Source: CAYFZR01 sp046760505 [NCBI: Candidatus Hydrothermarchaeota archaeon] (GTDB lineage Archaea > CAYFZR01). From it: 64,000 bases of DNA. The notes beneath the pieces were generated by a model. That model did no database searches, was not told where the DNA came from, and saw only the letters and a program-made list of their open reading frames with translations. The position numbers and the translations under genes were made by a program. The stretch covers positions 1-64,000 of the forward strand of contig JBHIEG010000009.1 of NCBI GenBank assembly GCA_046760505.1. Reading direction: 5' to 3'. Positions within the stretch are counted from its first letter, which is position 1. The number at the start of each line of letters is the position of its first letter. This document shows, piece after piece, positions 1 to 7,687 of this stretch.

Positions 1-1
1 T

Positions 2-304
2 ATGATTCGTATGAAATTTAGTAAGCAAATGAATAAAATACTTTTAGTTCTTAGGAAAAATTTGGATGGATTGCCTGAGTCTAAGATAATAGTCAAGGGA
101 GAAAACTTGGATAACGAAAGAAAAAATGATCGTGTAAAATTTTTGAAGTCAACCTACAGAATGTCCATCAAAAAATTAGTTTCTCGTGATCTTATCGCAA
201 AAGATAAGGGAAAATATAAATTAACTGGAAAAGGAATTGATATTGCTCAAAAAATTCACGAAGAAGTCAAAGAATTTATCAGAGAGTACGGTCATCTGGT
301 TTAA
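2..304 (+). CDS. Small winged-helix-like protein, hypothetical
   Basis: A basic protein of about 100 residues with no recognised family. Its middle and end look like a winged helix: a helical segment rich in Lys/Ser, then a short 'GKYKLTGKGIDIAQ' wing of the type seen in archaeal MarR/PadR-like DNA-binding proteins. The first ATG is at the second base of the window, with another in-frame ATG three codons on, so the gene may begin upstream of the window. It is followed by a fresh promoter, so it is probably not co-transcribed with the next gene. The regulator role is inference only. Confidence 0.55.
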   Translation: MIRMKFSKQMNKILLVLRKNLDGLPESKIIVKGENLDNERKNDRVKFLKSTYRMSIKKLVSRDLIAKDKGKYKLTGKGIDIAQKIHEEVKEFIREYGHLV

Positions 305-310
305 TTTTTT

Positions 311-323
311 AAAGTTTAAATAG
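311..323 (+). promoter_or_regulatory. TATA/BRE promoter of the AhpF-like gene
   Basis: The purine-rich BRE followed by TTTAAAT lies about 40 bases before the next start codon. It leaves room for a short leader with an AAAGGTGA ribosome binding site just upstream of the ATG. Assigned by motif and position only. Confidence 0.5.
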
Positions 324-354
324 TTCATGTCTCCTCAATTATAAAGGTGAAAAT

Positions 355-1965
355 ATGCCAGAGAATGGAGAAGAATCTATTCTTTCCAGAGATGCGAGAG
401 ATACCCTTAAAAAAAGTTTCAAGAAACTTAAGAACAAAGTTTTGATCGAAGTTTTTATAAAAGAAGGTGAAAACGATCAATACAATGAACTAACCATTAA
501 ATTTCTCTCAGAACTCTCAAAACTCTCAAGAAAAATCAATACAAAAATTAACAAAATTGGAGACGAAAAATCAGAAAAATATGAGGTTTACAGATCGCCC
601 ACCATTTTAATTGAGCCAGAAAAATATAGAATAAGATTTACAGGTTCTCCTTTAGGAGAGGAGGCTAAATCTTTTATAGAGACATTGTTCTTGGTCTCTG
701 CTCGAGAAAGTGGCTTATCAGGCGAATCTAAAAAGAAATTGGCAGATCTTAAGGATAAGAGATACGTACAGGTATTTGTTCTTCCAACATGCCCTTATTG
801 CCCGTGGGAAGTTTTAAATGCTATTAGAACTGCAATAGAGAGACCTGATTTAATAACTGCTGAATGCATTGAATCAAGCGAAAACGAGGATTTAGCAAGG
901 GAATTTGATGTTATTTCAGTTCCTCAAACGATAGTAAATGGCATAAAGGTTGCCATGGGTCTTCAGCAAGAAGACATGTTCATCCAATCGCTCATAACAT
1001 TAGAGCCGCAGGTTGAATTAAAACCTGAATTAGCAGAGGAAATCGTTGGAGAGGCAGATCTAATTATAGTCGGTGCAGGTCCCGCTGGCTTGACAGCGGG
1101 AATATATGCGGAGAGAAGTGGCTTAAGAACCATAATACTTGAGAAAGAAGCGGTTGGAGGTCAGGTTTCATTAACTCCGGTGGTAGAAAACTATCCTGGA
1201 TTCGAAAATATACCTGGAAAGAGACTTATGGAAATGATAAGTACACAAGCGAGAAACTACGCTCATATACATGAGGGAGAAGAAGTTTTAGAGATAAAGG
1301 TTGGGAAGAAAATAGAGGCAATTACAAGAAAGGGAAAATATCTGGCAAATGCTTTGATTATTGCCACAGGGGCTATGCATAGAAGACTCGATGTTCCGGG
1401 AGAAGAGAAATACGCAGGAAGAGGAGTTAGTTACTGCGCTACATGTGATGGTTACTTTTATAAGGGAAAAGAAGTTATCGTCGTCGGAGGAGGAAACAGC
1501 GCACTGACAGACGCTCTCTATTTAGATAGTTTGGGTGCAAAGGTCACTCTGATTCATAGGAGAGATTCTCTGAGAGCAGAAAAAAGGTTACAGGACAGTC
1601 TTTTCGAGAGAAAAATCCCAGTGATATGGAACTCTGTTATGGAAGAGATCTACGGAAACGATGAGGTCAAGGGCGTAAAGATCAGAAATCTATTGGATAA
1701 TTCGGTAAAGGAAATTTCAACTAGCGCAGTTTTTATAGCAATTGGAGAAGTTCCAAACTCTGAAATTGCAAGAGAAATTGGAATCGAAGTGGATGAAAAA
1801 GGTTTCATAAAAACAGATAGGTCTCAGAGAACGAACATACCAAGAATCTATGCAGCAGGCGATGTAACTGGCGGCGTTAGACAGATCGTAACAGCAGTAG
1901 GAGAAGGGGCAACTGCTGCTCTAGCAGCATTTGAAGACCTTTCAAAACCTTATTGGAGAAGATAA
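355..1965 (+). CDS. AhpF-like disulfide reductase (double thioredoxin-fold domain fused to thioredoxin reductase)
   Basis: This 536-residue flavoprotein probably passes NAD(P)H electrons to thiol peroxidases or protein disulfides in the cytoplasm. The first ~220 residues form a PDO/AhpF-type pair of thioredoxin folds. The first fold has no CxxC and the second carries CPYC near residues 146-149. The rest is a thioredoxin reductase with a GAGPAG FAD-binding motif near residue 240, the redox pair CATC near 361-364, and a GGGNSA nucleotide-binding motif. Length and order match bacterial AhpF and archaeal PDO-reductase fusions. The N-terminal site is CPYC rather than the CHNC of enterobacterial AhpF, so glutaredoxin-like substrates are possible. 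A rubredoxin-like and a desulforedoxin-like mini-gene follow closely, suggesting a redox operon. No peroxiredoxin lies in the window. Confidence 0.85.
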   Translation: MPENGEESILSRDARDTLKKSFKKLKNKVLIEVFIKEGENDQYNELTIKFLSELSKLSRKINTKINKIGDEKSEKYEVYRSPTILIEPEKYRIRFTGSPLGEEAKSFIETLFLVSARESGLSGESKKKLADLKDKRYVQVFVLPTCPYCPWEVLNAIRTAIERPDLITAECIESSENEDLAREFDVISVPQTIVNGIKVAMGLQQEDMFIQSLITLEPQVELKPELAEEIVGEADLIIVGAGPAGLTAGIYAERSGLRTIILEKEAVGGQVSLTPVVENYPGFENIPGKRLMEMISTQARNYAHIHEGEEVLEIKVGKKIEAITRKGKYLANALIIATGAMHRRLDVPGEEKYAGRGVSYCATCDGYFYKGKEVIVVGGGNSALTDALYLDSLGAKVTLIHRRDSLRAEKRLQDSLFERKIPVIWNSVMEEIYGNDEVKGVKIRNLLDNSVKEISTSAVFIAIGEVPNSEIAREIGIEVDEKGFIKTDRSQRTNIPRIYAAGDVTGGVRQIVTAVGEGATAALAAFEDLSKPYWRR

Positions 1966-1966
1966 T

Positions 1967-2080
1967 ATGGCTAAATGGAAATGTACTGTATGCGGATATA
2001 TACATGAAGGAGGAGAGCCTCCAGAAAGATGCCCAAAGTGCGGAGCACCTAAAACTGCATTTGTAAAAATTAGCGACTGA
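1967..2080 (+). CDS. Rubredoxin-like mini-protein (37 aa)
   Basis: This 37-residue protein carries CxxCGY and CPKCGA, the two metal-binding knuckles of the short rubredoxin domain found at the end of rubrerythrins. It probably binds a single Fe(Cys)4 and shuttles electrons in the cytoplasm. Its ATG lies one base after the stop codon of the AhpF-like gene, so translation is probably coupled. It is shorter than normal rubredoxin (52-54 residues) because the loop between the knuckles is compressed. A zinc ribbon is the alternative reading. Confidence 0.8.
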   Translation: MAKWKCTVCGYIHEGGEPPERCPKCGAPKTAFVKISD

Positions 2081-2099
2081 TCTAATAGGAGGTGAAATA

Positions 2100-2222
2100 A
2101 TGGGGGTTCAAAAGGTTGGTGAAAAATACAGGTGTAACATATGCGGCAACGAAGTCACCGTCACAAAGGTAGGAGGCGGCACTCTCGTTTGTTGCGGCGA
2201 GGATATGGAACTAATAGGCTAA
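2100..2222 (+). CDS. Desulforedoxin-like mini-protein (40 aa)
   Basis: The 40-residue product has the desulforedoxin/desulfoferrodoxin N-terminal pattern: CNICG, then a CC pair, ending in EDMELI. In desulforedoxin this fold binds Fe(Cys)4 and dimerises. The superoxide-reducing domain of desulfoferrodoxin is absent. A GGAGGTGA ribosome binding site sits directly before the ATG. It is third in a tight run with the AhpF-like and rubredoxin-like genes, which suggests a small electron-transfer chain. A full superoxide reductase without this domain is encoded at 47.9 kb. Confidence 0.8.
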   Translation: MGVQKVGEKYRCNICGNEVTVTKVGGGTLVCCGEDMELIG

Positions 2223-2261
2223 TTAGTCATTAAATGATTAATAACTGAATAAGAGGATAGT

Positions 2262-2764
2262 ATGGATGTTTATGAAGCGATAGAAAAGAGAAAAAGCATT
2301 AGGAAGTTTAGACCAGATCCTGTTCCTGAAGATGTTCTTAAAAAAGTACTTTATGCTGGTACACTTGCTCCAAATGCATTCAACACAGAACCATGGGAGT
2401 TCATAATTATAAAAGATCAAAAAATTAAGGATCAAATCGCTAAAATGCGAGAAAAGATCCCTCGTCAAAAAGAGGCAATAATTACTGCTCCTCTTTTAAT
2501 AGGAGTGTGTTACGACAATAAATTGGGCAACGAGTCGCTTGCATCTGCTTATACATGTATTGAAAATATTTTACTTGCTCTAACATCAGAAGGGCTTGGT
2601 TCTGTTATATTAACTTTCAAAGGGAGAAAAATTAAAGAATTACTGAGGATTCCAGATAACATAGAAATCGCATGCCTAATTCCTGTAGGATATCCTGCAG
2701 AAGTTCCTGAAAACCGTTAAGAACTCCTGTTGAAGAAAAGATCCACTTCAATACCTATGATTGA
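2262..2764 (+). CDS. Nitroreductase-family protein, C-terminus frameshifted
   Basis: This FMN-dependent nitroreductase-family oxidoreductase starts with the family signature (AIEKRKSIRKF) and contains PNAFNTEPWEF in the expected place. As sequenced the frame stops at 2720 after 152 residues. The -1 frame directly downstream encodes the usual family C-terminus (KPLRTP...IHFNTYD, stop at 2762-2764). One extra A in the A-run near 2710-2713 would restore a protein of about 167 residues, the normal length. This is either an assembly error, a recent mutation or, less likely, programmed frameshifting. A GAGGAT ribosome binding site precedes the ATG. Substrate unknown. Confidence 0.75.
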
Positions 2765-2772
2765 AGTTTAAA

Positions 2773-3837
2773 ATGAAAGCAATTGCGGTTAATCCTCTTA
2801 AAAAAAATTCACTGCGGTTAATAGATGTTCCTGAACCTGATATCGGAGAGAACGAGGTACTTTTAAAGGTTCTCTGCGTTGGAATAGATGGAACAGACAG
2901 AGAAATCAGCGAAGGCTTCTATGGAAAAGCGCCAGATGGATATGACTATCTGATCATTGGGCACGAATGCCTTGCTTTAGTTGAAGAAGTCGGAAGTAAA
3001 GTTAAAGACTTTAAAAGAGGAGATCTGGTTGTACCTACCGTAAGGAGACCCTGTCCTGAAAGATGTATTAATTGTAGAAATCAAGAATCAGATATGTGCT
3101 TGACCGGAAACTATCTTGAACATGGAATTCATGGATTGCATGGCTTTGCGAGTGAATTTACCGTCTCAGATGCTGATTATTTAGTTAAAATACCAGAAGA
3201 AATTAAAGATTTTGCTGTTCTCCTTGAACCATTGAGTATAGCAGAGAAGGCTATCTATCAATCATTTAAAATTCAAGAAAGAATGATATGGAATCCAAGA
3301 AGGACAGCAGTACTTGGAATAGGACCCTTAGGTCTTTTACTTGTTTTTATTTTAAGACTAAAAGGCATTGAAACATATGTACTTGGAAGAAGTCCTAGAG
3401 AAAGTTTAAGAGCGAATTTGGCAAATAAAGTTGGTGCTATCTATATCGATACGAGAGAAACCTCTAAATCCGATATAGGAAATTTTGACCTCGTATTCGA
3501 GGCAACCGGAAGCGTTTCATTTGCACTTGAACGCTTAGATCTGCTGAATCCAAACTCTGTTTTCTGTATTCTAGGAATCTACCGAGAATTAAAGGAGTGC
3601 AAGGACTTTGGAAATTTACTTACAGAAATTGTTTTGAAAAACAAGTTGATTTTTGGATCTGTAAATGCTAACAGAAGATATTTTGAAACGGGCATTGATC
3701 ATATGTTAGATATAAAAGAAAGATGGGGAAACTTGTTAAAAGAATTGATTACAAGAGAGGTCAAGCCAGAGAATTATGCTGAAGCCCTTAAAAAATATCC
3801 TGAAGACATCAAGACAGTGATCAGATTTAATCTCTAA
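2773..3837 (+). CDS. Zinc-dependent glucose/alcohol dehydrogenase (MDR family)
   Basis: A medium-chain dehydrogenase of 354 residues, closest in appearance to archaeal glucose 1-dehydrogenases. It has the opening MKAIAV, the GHE catalytic-zinc motif, a four-cysteine structural-zinc lobe (CPERCINC then C), a Rossmann motif GIGPLG, and the DFGNLLTE-type segment near the end. It would oxidise a sugar or polyol with NAD(P). I chose the ATG because it gives the family N-terminus; a TTG four codons earlier overlaps the restored nitroreductase end. Substrate cannot be read from sequence. Confidence 0.8.
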   Translation: MKAIAVNPLKKNSLRLIDVPEPDIGENEVLLKVLCVGIDGTDREISEGFYGKAPDGYDYLIIGHECLALVEEVGSKVKDFKRGDLVVPTVRRPCPERCINCRNQESDMCLTGNYLEHGIHGLHGFASEFTVSDADYLVKIPEEIKDFAVLLEPLSIAEKAIYQSFKIQERMIWNPRRTAVLGIGPLGLLLVFILRLKGIETYVLGRSPRESLRANLANKVGAIYIDTRETSKSDIGNFDLVFEATGSVSFALERLDLLNPNSVFCILGIYRELKECKDFGNLLTEIVLKNKLIFGSVNANRRYFETGIDHMLDIKERWGNLLKELITREVKPENYAEALKKYPEDIKTVIRFNL

Positions 3838-4178
3838 GATTTTGATTTAAGATATCTCTCTATCGGTCTTCTATCAGGAATCGTTTCGTATTTCTTCTTC
3901 CCCTTTATGTAATCATCGGTTACATAAAGAGTGCAGAGACAGCGACCATATTCATCAAGATCAGGATCTCTGTAGTCGCATGGACAGATTATATCTCTGT
4001 CTTCACTCAATACTCCGCTTGCCATCCTGCATGGACATGAGCGATATCCGTATCTCTCCTCGTTTCTTAAAAGACCTTCCAGAATTTTGCTCAATATCTC
4101 CCAGTCTGGATTTAACGTATAACCTGTTTTCTCAGCATATATTTTCAGCGTGTTGTATAGATCCTCTACTGCTTTCAT
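3834..4178 (-). CDS. Ferredoxin:thioredoxin reductase catalytic-subunit homologue
   Basis: A 114-residue FTR beta-like protein. It carries the three CxC-type motifs of the family, CPC, CPC and CLC, which in FTR bind a [4Fe-4S] cluster beside a redox-active disulfide. Spacing is 14 and 12 residues rather than the plant 16 and 8, and the third motif is CLC rather than CHC, so the active-site histidine is absent. The likely role is reducing a glutaredoxin or thioredoxin with ferredoxin electrons. The start codon overlaps the stop of the upstream glutaredoxin gene by an ATGA, so the two are translationally coupled. The same two domains are fused in one protein at 53.5 kb. Confidence 0.85.
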   Translation of the reverse strand: MKAVEDLYNTLKIYAEKTGYTLNPDWEILSKILEGLLRNEERYGYRSCPCRMASGVLSEDRDIICPCDYRDPDLDEYGRCLCTLYVTDDYIKGKKKYETIPDRRPIERYLKSKS

Positions 4179-4420
4179 ATCCTTAAAACCTCCCTTATTC
4201 GATCCTCATTGTAGCCCAAGATCACGTTGCCATCTATTATGAGAGTTGGAAATTTTAGGGTTTTGCTTGCCTTAATAACTTCTTCTATTGCTTTCTCTCT
4301 TTCTTCGCCTTCCAATAGATCTACATCAACGTATTCATATTCAACATCATTTTCATCCAGAAATTTCTTCAAAGCTCTGCAAAAAATGCATGTGCTTAGA
4401 GTGTAGGCTTTTATCTTCAT
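4175..4420 (-). CDS. Glutaredoxin/NrdH-like protein
   Basis: An 81-residue glutaredoxin-fold protein with active site CIFC after LST and the FPT cis-proline segment. It is probably the partner reduced by the FTR-like protein encoded directly downstream. The start chosen (MKIKAYTLST) matches the family N-terminus; an upstream in-frame ATG would add 12 unlikely residues. A TATA-like AGTTTATAT lies just before this start, compatible with a leaderless or short-leader transcript. In known archaeal ferredoxin:disulfide reductase systems the same pairing feeds ferredoxin electrons into thiol pools. Confidence 0.82.
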   Translation of the reverse strand: MKIKAYTLSTCIFCRALKKFLDENDVEYEYVDVDLLEGEEREKAIEEVIKASKTLKFPTLIIDGNVILGYNEDRIREVLRI

Positions 4421-4491
4421 ACTTTTCCCTGTTTTTTCATATAAACTTCTATTCATTTTTTAATCTTCATTAGGTGTTAAATTGATTTTCT

Positions 4492-4504
4492 CAAAATTTA
4501 AATC
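4492..4504 (+). promoter_or_regulatory. TATA-like element upstream of the structured region
   Basis: An AAAATTTAAAT element lies about 25 bases before the GC-richer structured block. The box is almost palindromic, so it could also serve the leftward glutaredoxin gene. Assignment to the RNA is by spacing only. Confidence 0.35.
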
Positions 4505-4514
4505 TTTACACAAA

Positions 4515-4655
4515 TGCGGTGATGCTTCGCTTTAGCCTGCTGAGTCCTATCATCTCGGCGACTATCGCAATAGACGGTAATCGCGATCTAGGCAGAAAAG
4601 ACTTTACCGTCCTTTGACCTAGCTGAGAATGATCGTACAAATCCCATACCACGGA
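4515..4655 (+). ncRNA. Candidate structured RNA with pseudoknot and alternative helices
   Basis: This ~140-base block has clearly higher GC than the flanks and no sensible ORF. Pairings seen by eye: 4549-4559 with 4622-4633 (11 pairs, one bulge), 4564-4568 with 4583-4587, 4588-4592 with 4618-4622, and an 8-pair perfect helix 4573-4580 with 4604-4611. The last of these starts in a hairpin loop and so makes a pseudoknot. 4518-4524 can also close with 4645-4650. GCTGAG occurs at 4539-4544 and 4622-4627, and both copies can pair with 4554-4559, giving mutually exclusive folds. It could be a free-standing RNA or a leader of the aldehyde dehydrogenase gene ~140 bases on. No known family recognised; strand is uncertain. 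Confidence 0.45.
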
Positions 4656-4802
4656 GTTTACCCACTATTTAATTCTGAATTAGCTTTTATCTGAAGTTTG
4701 AAGATGTATATGTTGAATAATGAAGAAATAAAAAGATTCATATGATTGTTTTACACCCCATATCTCTAAAAAACAATAACGCGATAATTCACGGTGAGAA
4801 GT

Positions 4803-6062
4803 ATGGAACTTGAAAATAGGATCGAATTAATTCTTTCGCTAGCTGATAGAATAGATGAGAAGAAAGACGATCTAATAGAAGTCGCGATTGAGGATATAGG
4901 ATTCACGCATAAGGATACATCTTACGAATTCGAGCTTACCATAGATCGATTGAAAAATTTTCAAAATGCAAAGAAATTAGTAGAGGCAAGAGAACCAATT
5001 TGCAGGAAAGATGAGGAAGTTGCATTAATATTGCCATATAATGGGAGTAGTTGGCTAAACATAGCTATAGTATCCATATTTCTCGCTGGCAACAACGTTA
5101 GGGTGAAATTTTCCTCCAAGAGTCCTAGGATAACAAAGCTCATAGAAAATATCTACGATCAAATATTTGGTAATACGATAAAATTCGATTACAGGCATGG
5201 AAAGGAATTTATGAAATATGCAATTGAAAGTCCAAAGGTCAAGGCTATAATTGCATTCGGATCTGATTCCACGGTTTTGCCATATGAAGAAGAGGTTGAA
5301 AGAGCTAGGAAAAAACTCGTATTCGAGGGCCCAGGGAATGATCCCCTAATTATTTTAAACGATGCAGATCTTGAATCAGCCGTTAAAGAACTCACGTCTA
5401 CCAAATATATGTTCTCCGGACAGGCGTGCACCGCTCCTGAAAGGATCTATGTGCAGGAAGATATCTATGAAACTTTTCTCGATGAGTTCTTGGAACAAAC
5501 AAAGAATTTGGTAGTGGGAGATCCCAAGAGTCCTGAAACGGATGTAGGTCCACTTGCGAGCAAGAGAGCGGTGGAGAACATTGAAAGACAATTGAGAGAT
5601 GCCGCTGCTAAAGGAGCAAGAATAGTTTACGGTGGAAAAATCGAAGGAAATTTTGTATATCCAACAATCGTTGCTGACGCAAATCACGGTATGCTTGGAA
5701 TGCGAGAAGAAGTATTTGGACCAGTTAGCTATATATGCAAATTTAACTCCATTGAAAAGGTGGTAAGGCTCGCAAGGGATAGCAAATATGGTTTGAGAGC
5801 AGCGATATTTGGGAAAAAAGATGCAGAATTGATTGCTAGCGCTCTCAGAGGTGCTGACTATCTAGAGGAAGTAGAAAACTATACATTTGGAAAATTTGGA
5901 ACTTTGGGTGTAAACGAGCCAAGGGCTGAGACTTGGAGAGATGCTCTCGTTACCAAGCCAATTGGAGGCTATGGTTACTCAGGCTGGGTATGGGACTTCG
6001 AAAATGGAGAATTCAAGATAAAACAGGGACCAAAGCTATTCAGCCTGGAAACCTCAAGGTAG
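4803..6062 (+). CDS. Aldehyde dehydrogenase family protein
   Basis: A 419-residue NAD(P)-dependent aldehyde dehydrogenase. The catalytic cysteine lies in FSGQACTAPERI, the general-base region is FEGPGNDPLI, and EEVFGPV is the usual late motif. It lacks the first ~60-80 residues of standard ~480-residue enzymes, like several archaeal short forms. I chose the ATG preceded by GGTGA over the GTG three codons upstream. No neighbour indicates the substrate. The candidate RNA at 4.5 kb lies upstream and could be its leader. Confidence 0.85.
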   Translation: MELENRIELILSLADRIDEKKDDLIEVAIEDIGFTHKDTSYEFELTIDRLKNFQNAKKLVEAREPICRKDEEVALILPYNGSSWLNIAIVSIFLAGNNVRVKFSSKSPRITKLIENIYDQIFGNTIKFDYRHGKEFMKYAIESPKVKAIIAFGSDSTVLPYEEEVERARKKLVFEGPGNDPLIILNDADLESAVKELTSTKYMFSGQACTAPERIYVQEDIYETFLDEFLEQTKNLVVGDPKSPETDVGPLASKRAVENIERQLRDAAAKGARIVYGGKIEGNFVYPTIVADANHGMLGMREEVFGPVSYICKFNSIEKVVRLARDSKYGLRAAIFGKKDAELIASALRGADYLEEVENYTFGKFGTLGVNEPRAETWRDALVTKPIGGYGYSGWVWDFENGEFKIKQGPKLFSLETSR

Positions 6063-6693
6063 CAAGAAAACGGGATGCTGGAGAATGTCCATCCAGAAGT
6101 ATACGGTTCTCCCTATGAATTCATATTATTTCCCCTGGAATACGAAGGAGCCCAGATCTGAAATTGTTAGATTCAATAGAGCTTTAAAATTGGCTAACCT
6201 ATCCGAAAAAAAGAGTAAGAATGTTATAACTATAAACTAACACGAAAAAGAGGACATTGAAAAGATTTTTAATAGATTTAACGTAAGTTATGAAAAAAAG
6301 ACATTATTTCAGCGTATTTAGGTATTTAATGCCGAGATAACGGCATTAATACAGCAATTTTTCCAGCCAGCTGATGAGATACAAGTATTAATCATTATGC
6401 GCTTCTTCGTTATTTTTCTAATCACCATTCAAAATAACTCTCTGTTAAGACTTTGATAAATTTGCATACACTTTGATTTTTTTATAGAATAGATATAAAA
6501 AAGGATCCAGATTTAGATTTTTTAAAATTTAAGGTGTTTATAGTAGGTTTTATAAAAAAATAATTATATCAGGCTATCTCAAGGCCGATTGGATAAGATT
6601 TGTAATAGATTCATTATTAAACCCTTCGCATGAGAAAAAATTTTTATCTTAGTTTTTCATATCCTATTTGAAAAAGTACTGGTTTATTCTAAG
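6063..6693 (+). other. Gene-poor region with coding remnants and a perfect inverted repeat
   Basis: About 630 bases without a convincing gene. A short ORF at 6115-6240 (41 codons) reads like normal protein (SEIVRFNRALKLANLSEKK) and continues in the same frame for 27 codons after its TAA, so it may be a decayed gene. A 9-base perfect inverted repeat lies at 6326-6349. The right half is AT-rich and probably holds the promoter of the Mer-like operon. I see no tRNA or insertion-sequence ends. Confidence 0.4.
6326..6349. repeat. Perfect 9-bp inverted repeat (TTAATGCCG / CGGCATTAA)
   Basis: Two perfect 9-base arms are separated by six bases in an otherwise AT-rich gap. It is not followed by a T-tract, so an operator or RNA hairpin is more likely than a terminator. 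Function unknown. Confidence 0.6.
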
Positions 6694-6705
6694 TTGGAGA
6701 TAGAA

Positions 6706-7686
6706 ATGAGAATTTCTCTAGGGCTAACCACGAGCATGCCCATAGAAAAATCTATTGATTATGCCCGTCTCGCTGATGAGTGCGGTTATTACAGGATTTG
6801 GGTCGGAGAGGATGTTCTTTCCAGGGAAATTTTTACCTATATCTCCGTGATAGCGCTCAAAACAGAAAAAATTTTGGTTGGAACTGGAGTTACAAACCCA
6901 TATGTGAGGAACATAGCGGTAATTGCCTCAAATTCAGCAGGAATTCAGGAATTGAGCAAAAATCGATTCACACTCGGTTTAGGAGCTGGCGGAATTCCAG
7001 AGGTAGAGAAAATGACCGGGGAAAAGCCAAAGAGAGTGGTAGAGGTTATGAGAGAAGCCACAACATTGCTGAGAAGAATATTCAACGGAGAAAAAATTAC
7101 TTACGATGGAATATTGGCTCATTTAAAGGATTATAAGTTATCTATTTCTGGTATATCTCCTCCAAAAATATACTTTGGAGTAAGAGGGCCAAAAATGCTG
7201 GCTCTTGCAGGAGAAATTGCAGACGGAGTAATATTCAGCGGGTCGAAGGACTATCTCTTGAAGGCAATTAAAAGAGTAGAAGAATCCGCCAGAAAAGCAG
7301 GAAGAGATCCTGAAGACATAGATTTTGTCTTGTGGAATCCGGTTGTCGAGATCAAAGAAGAAAAAGACTTAGATCTTGCTAGACTTGTAACTGCTACAAT
7401 AGTCGCAAGCCAGCCGGATAGTGTCTTGAGAGAAATGAACCTAGATACTGAAAAGGTAGAAAGGATTAGAGAACTATTCAAGTCAGGAAACTATGATAAG
7501 GCAAGTGATATGGTGAGCAGGGACTTACTGGATAGCATTTGTATAGCAGGATCAAGGGATCAAGTCATTGAGACTTTCGAAGAATTTCATAAAAAAGGAT
7601 TTAGGGAATTTGTTCTAGGACCTCCCTATGGAAGAAATCCTGTAGAAACGATTAAATCTTTTAAAAAATGCGCAGGAGAACTGTAA
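6706..7686 (+). CDS. F420-dependent methylenetetrahydromethanopterin reductase-like protein
   Basis: A 326-residue luciferase-fold oxidoreductase. Segments GTGVTNPYVR and ELSKNRFTLGLGAGG closely resemble Mer, which reduces methylene-H4MPT with F420H2 in the archaeal Wood-Ljungdahl branch. Other F420-dependent members of the family (glucose-6-phosphate or secondary alcohol dehydrogenases) share the fold, so the substrate is not certain. The ATG follows a GGAGA ribosome binding site; an upstream TTG is less likely. A second member follows after one base, and other H4MPT-type genes occur in the window, favouring a C1 role. Confidence 0.75.
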   Translation: MRISLGLTTSMPIEKSIDYARLADECGYYRIWVGEDVLSREIFTYISVIALKTEKILVGTGVTNPYVRNIAVIASNSAGIQELSKNRFTLGLGAGGIPEVEKMTGEKPKRVVEVMREATTLLRRIFNGEKITYDGILAHLKDYKLSISGISPPKIYFGVRGPKMLALAGEIADGVIFSGSKDYLLKAIKRVEESARKAGRDPEDIDFVLWNPVVEIKEEKDLDLARLVTATIVASQPDSVLREMNLDTEKVERIRELFKSGNYDKASDMVSRDLLDSICIAGSRDQVIETFEEFHKKGFREFVLGPPYGRNPVETIKSFKKCAGEL

Positions 7687-7687
7687 T

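Noticed and set aside
2100-2222. Full desulfoferrodoxin broken by a stop
   Set aside because: No superoxide-reductase domain follows in any frame; the 40-residue protein is complete with its own RBS.
4515-4655. Fluoride or TPP riboswitch, RNase P RNA or tRNA in the structured block
   Set aside because: Short stretches (CTGAGTCCTATC, CCTTTGACCTAG) recall these, but the essential conserved cores and the tRNA T-arm are absent, so I left it unassigned.
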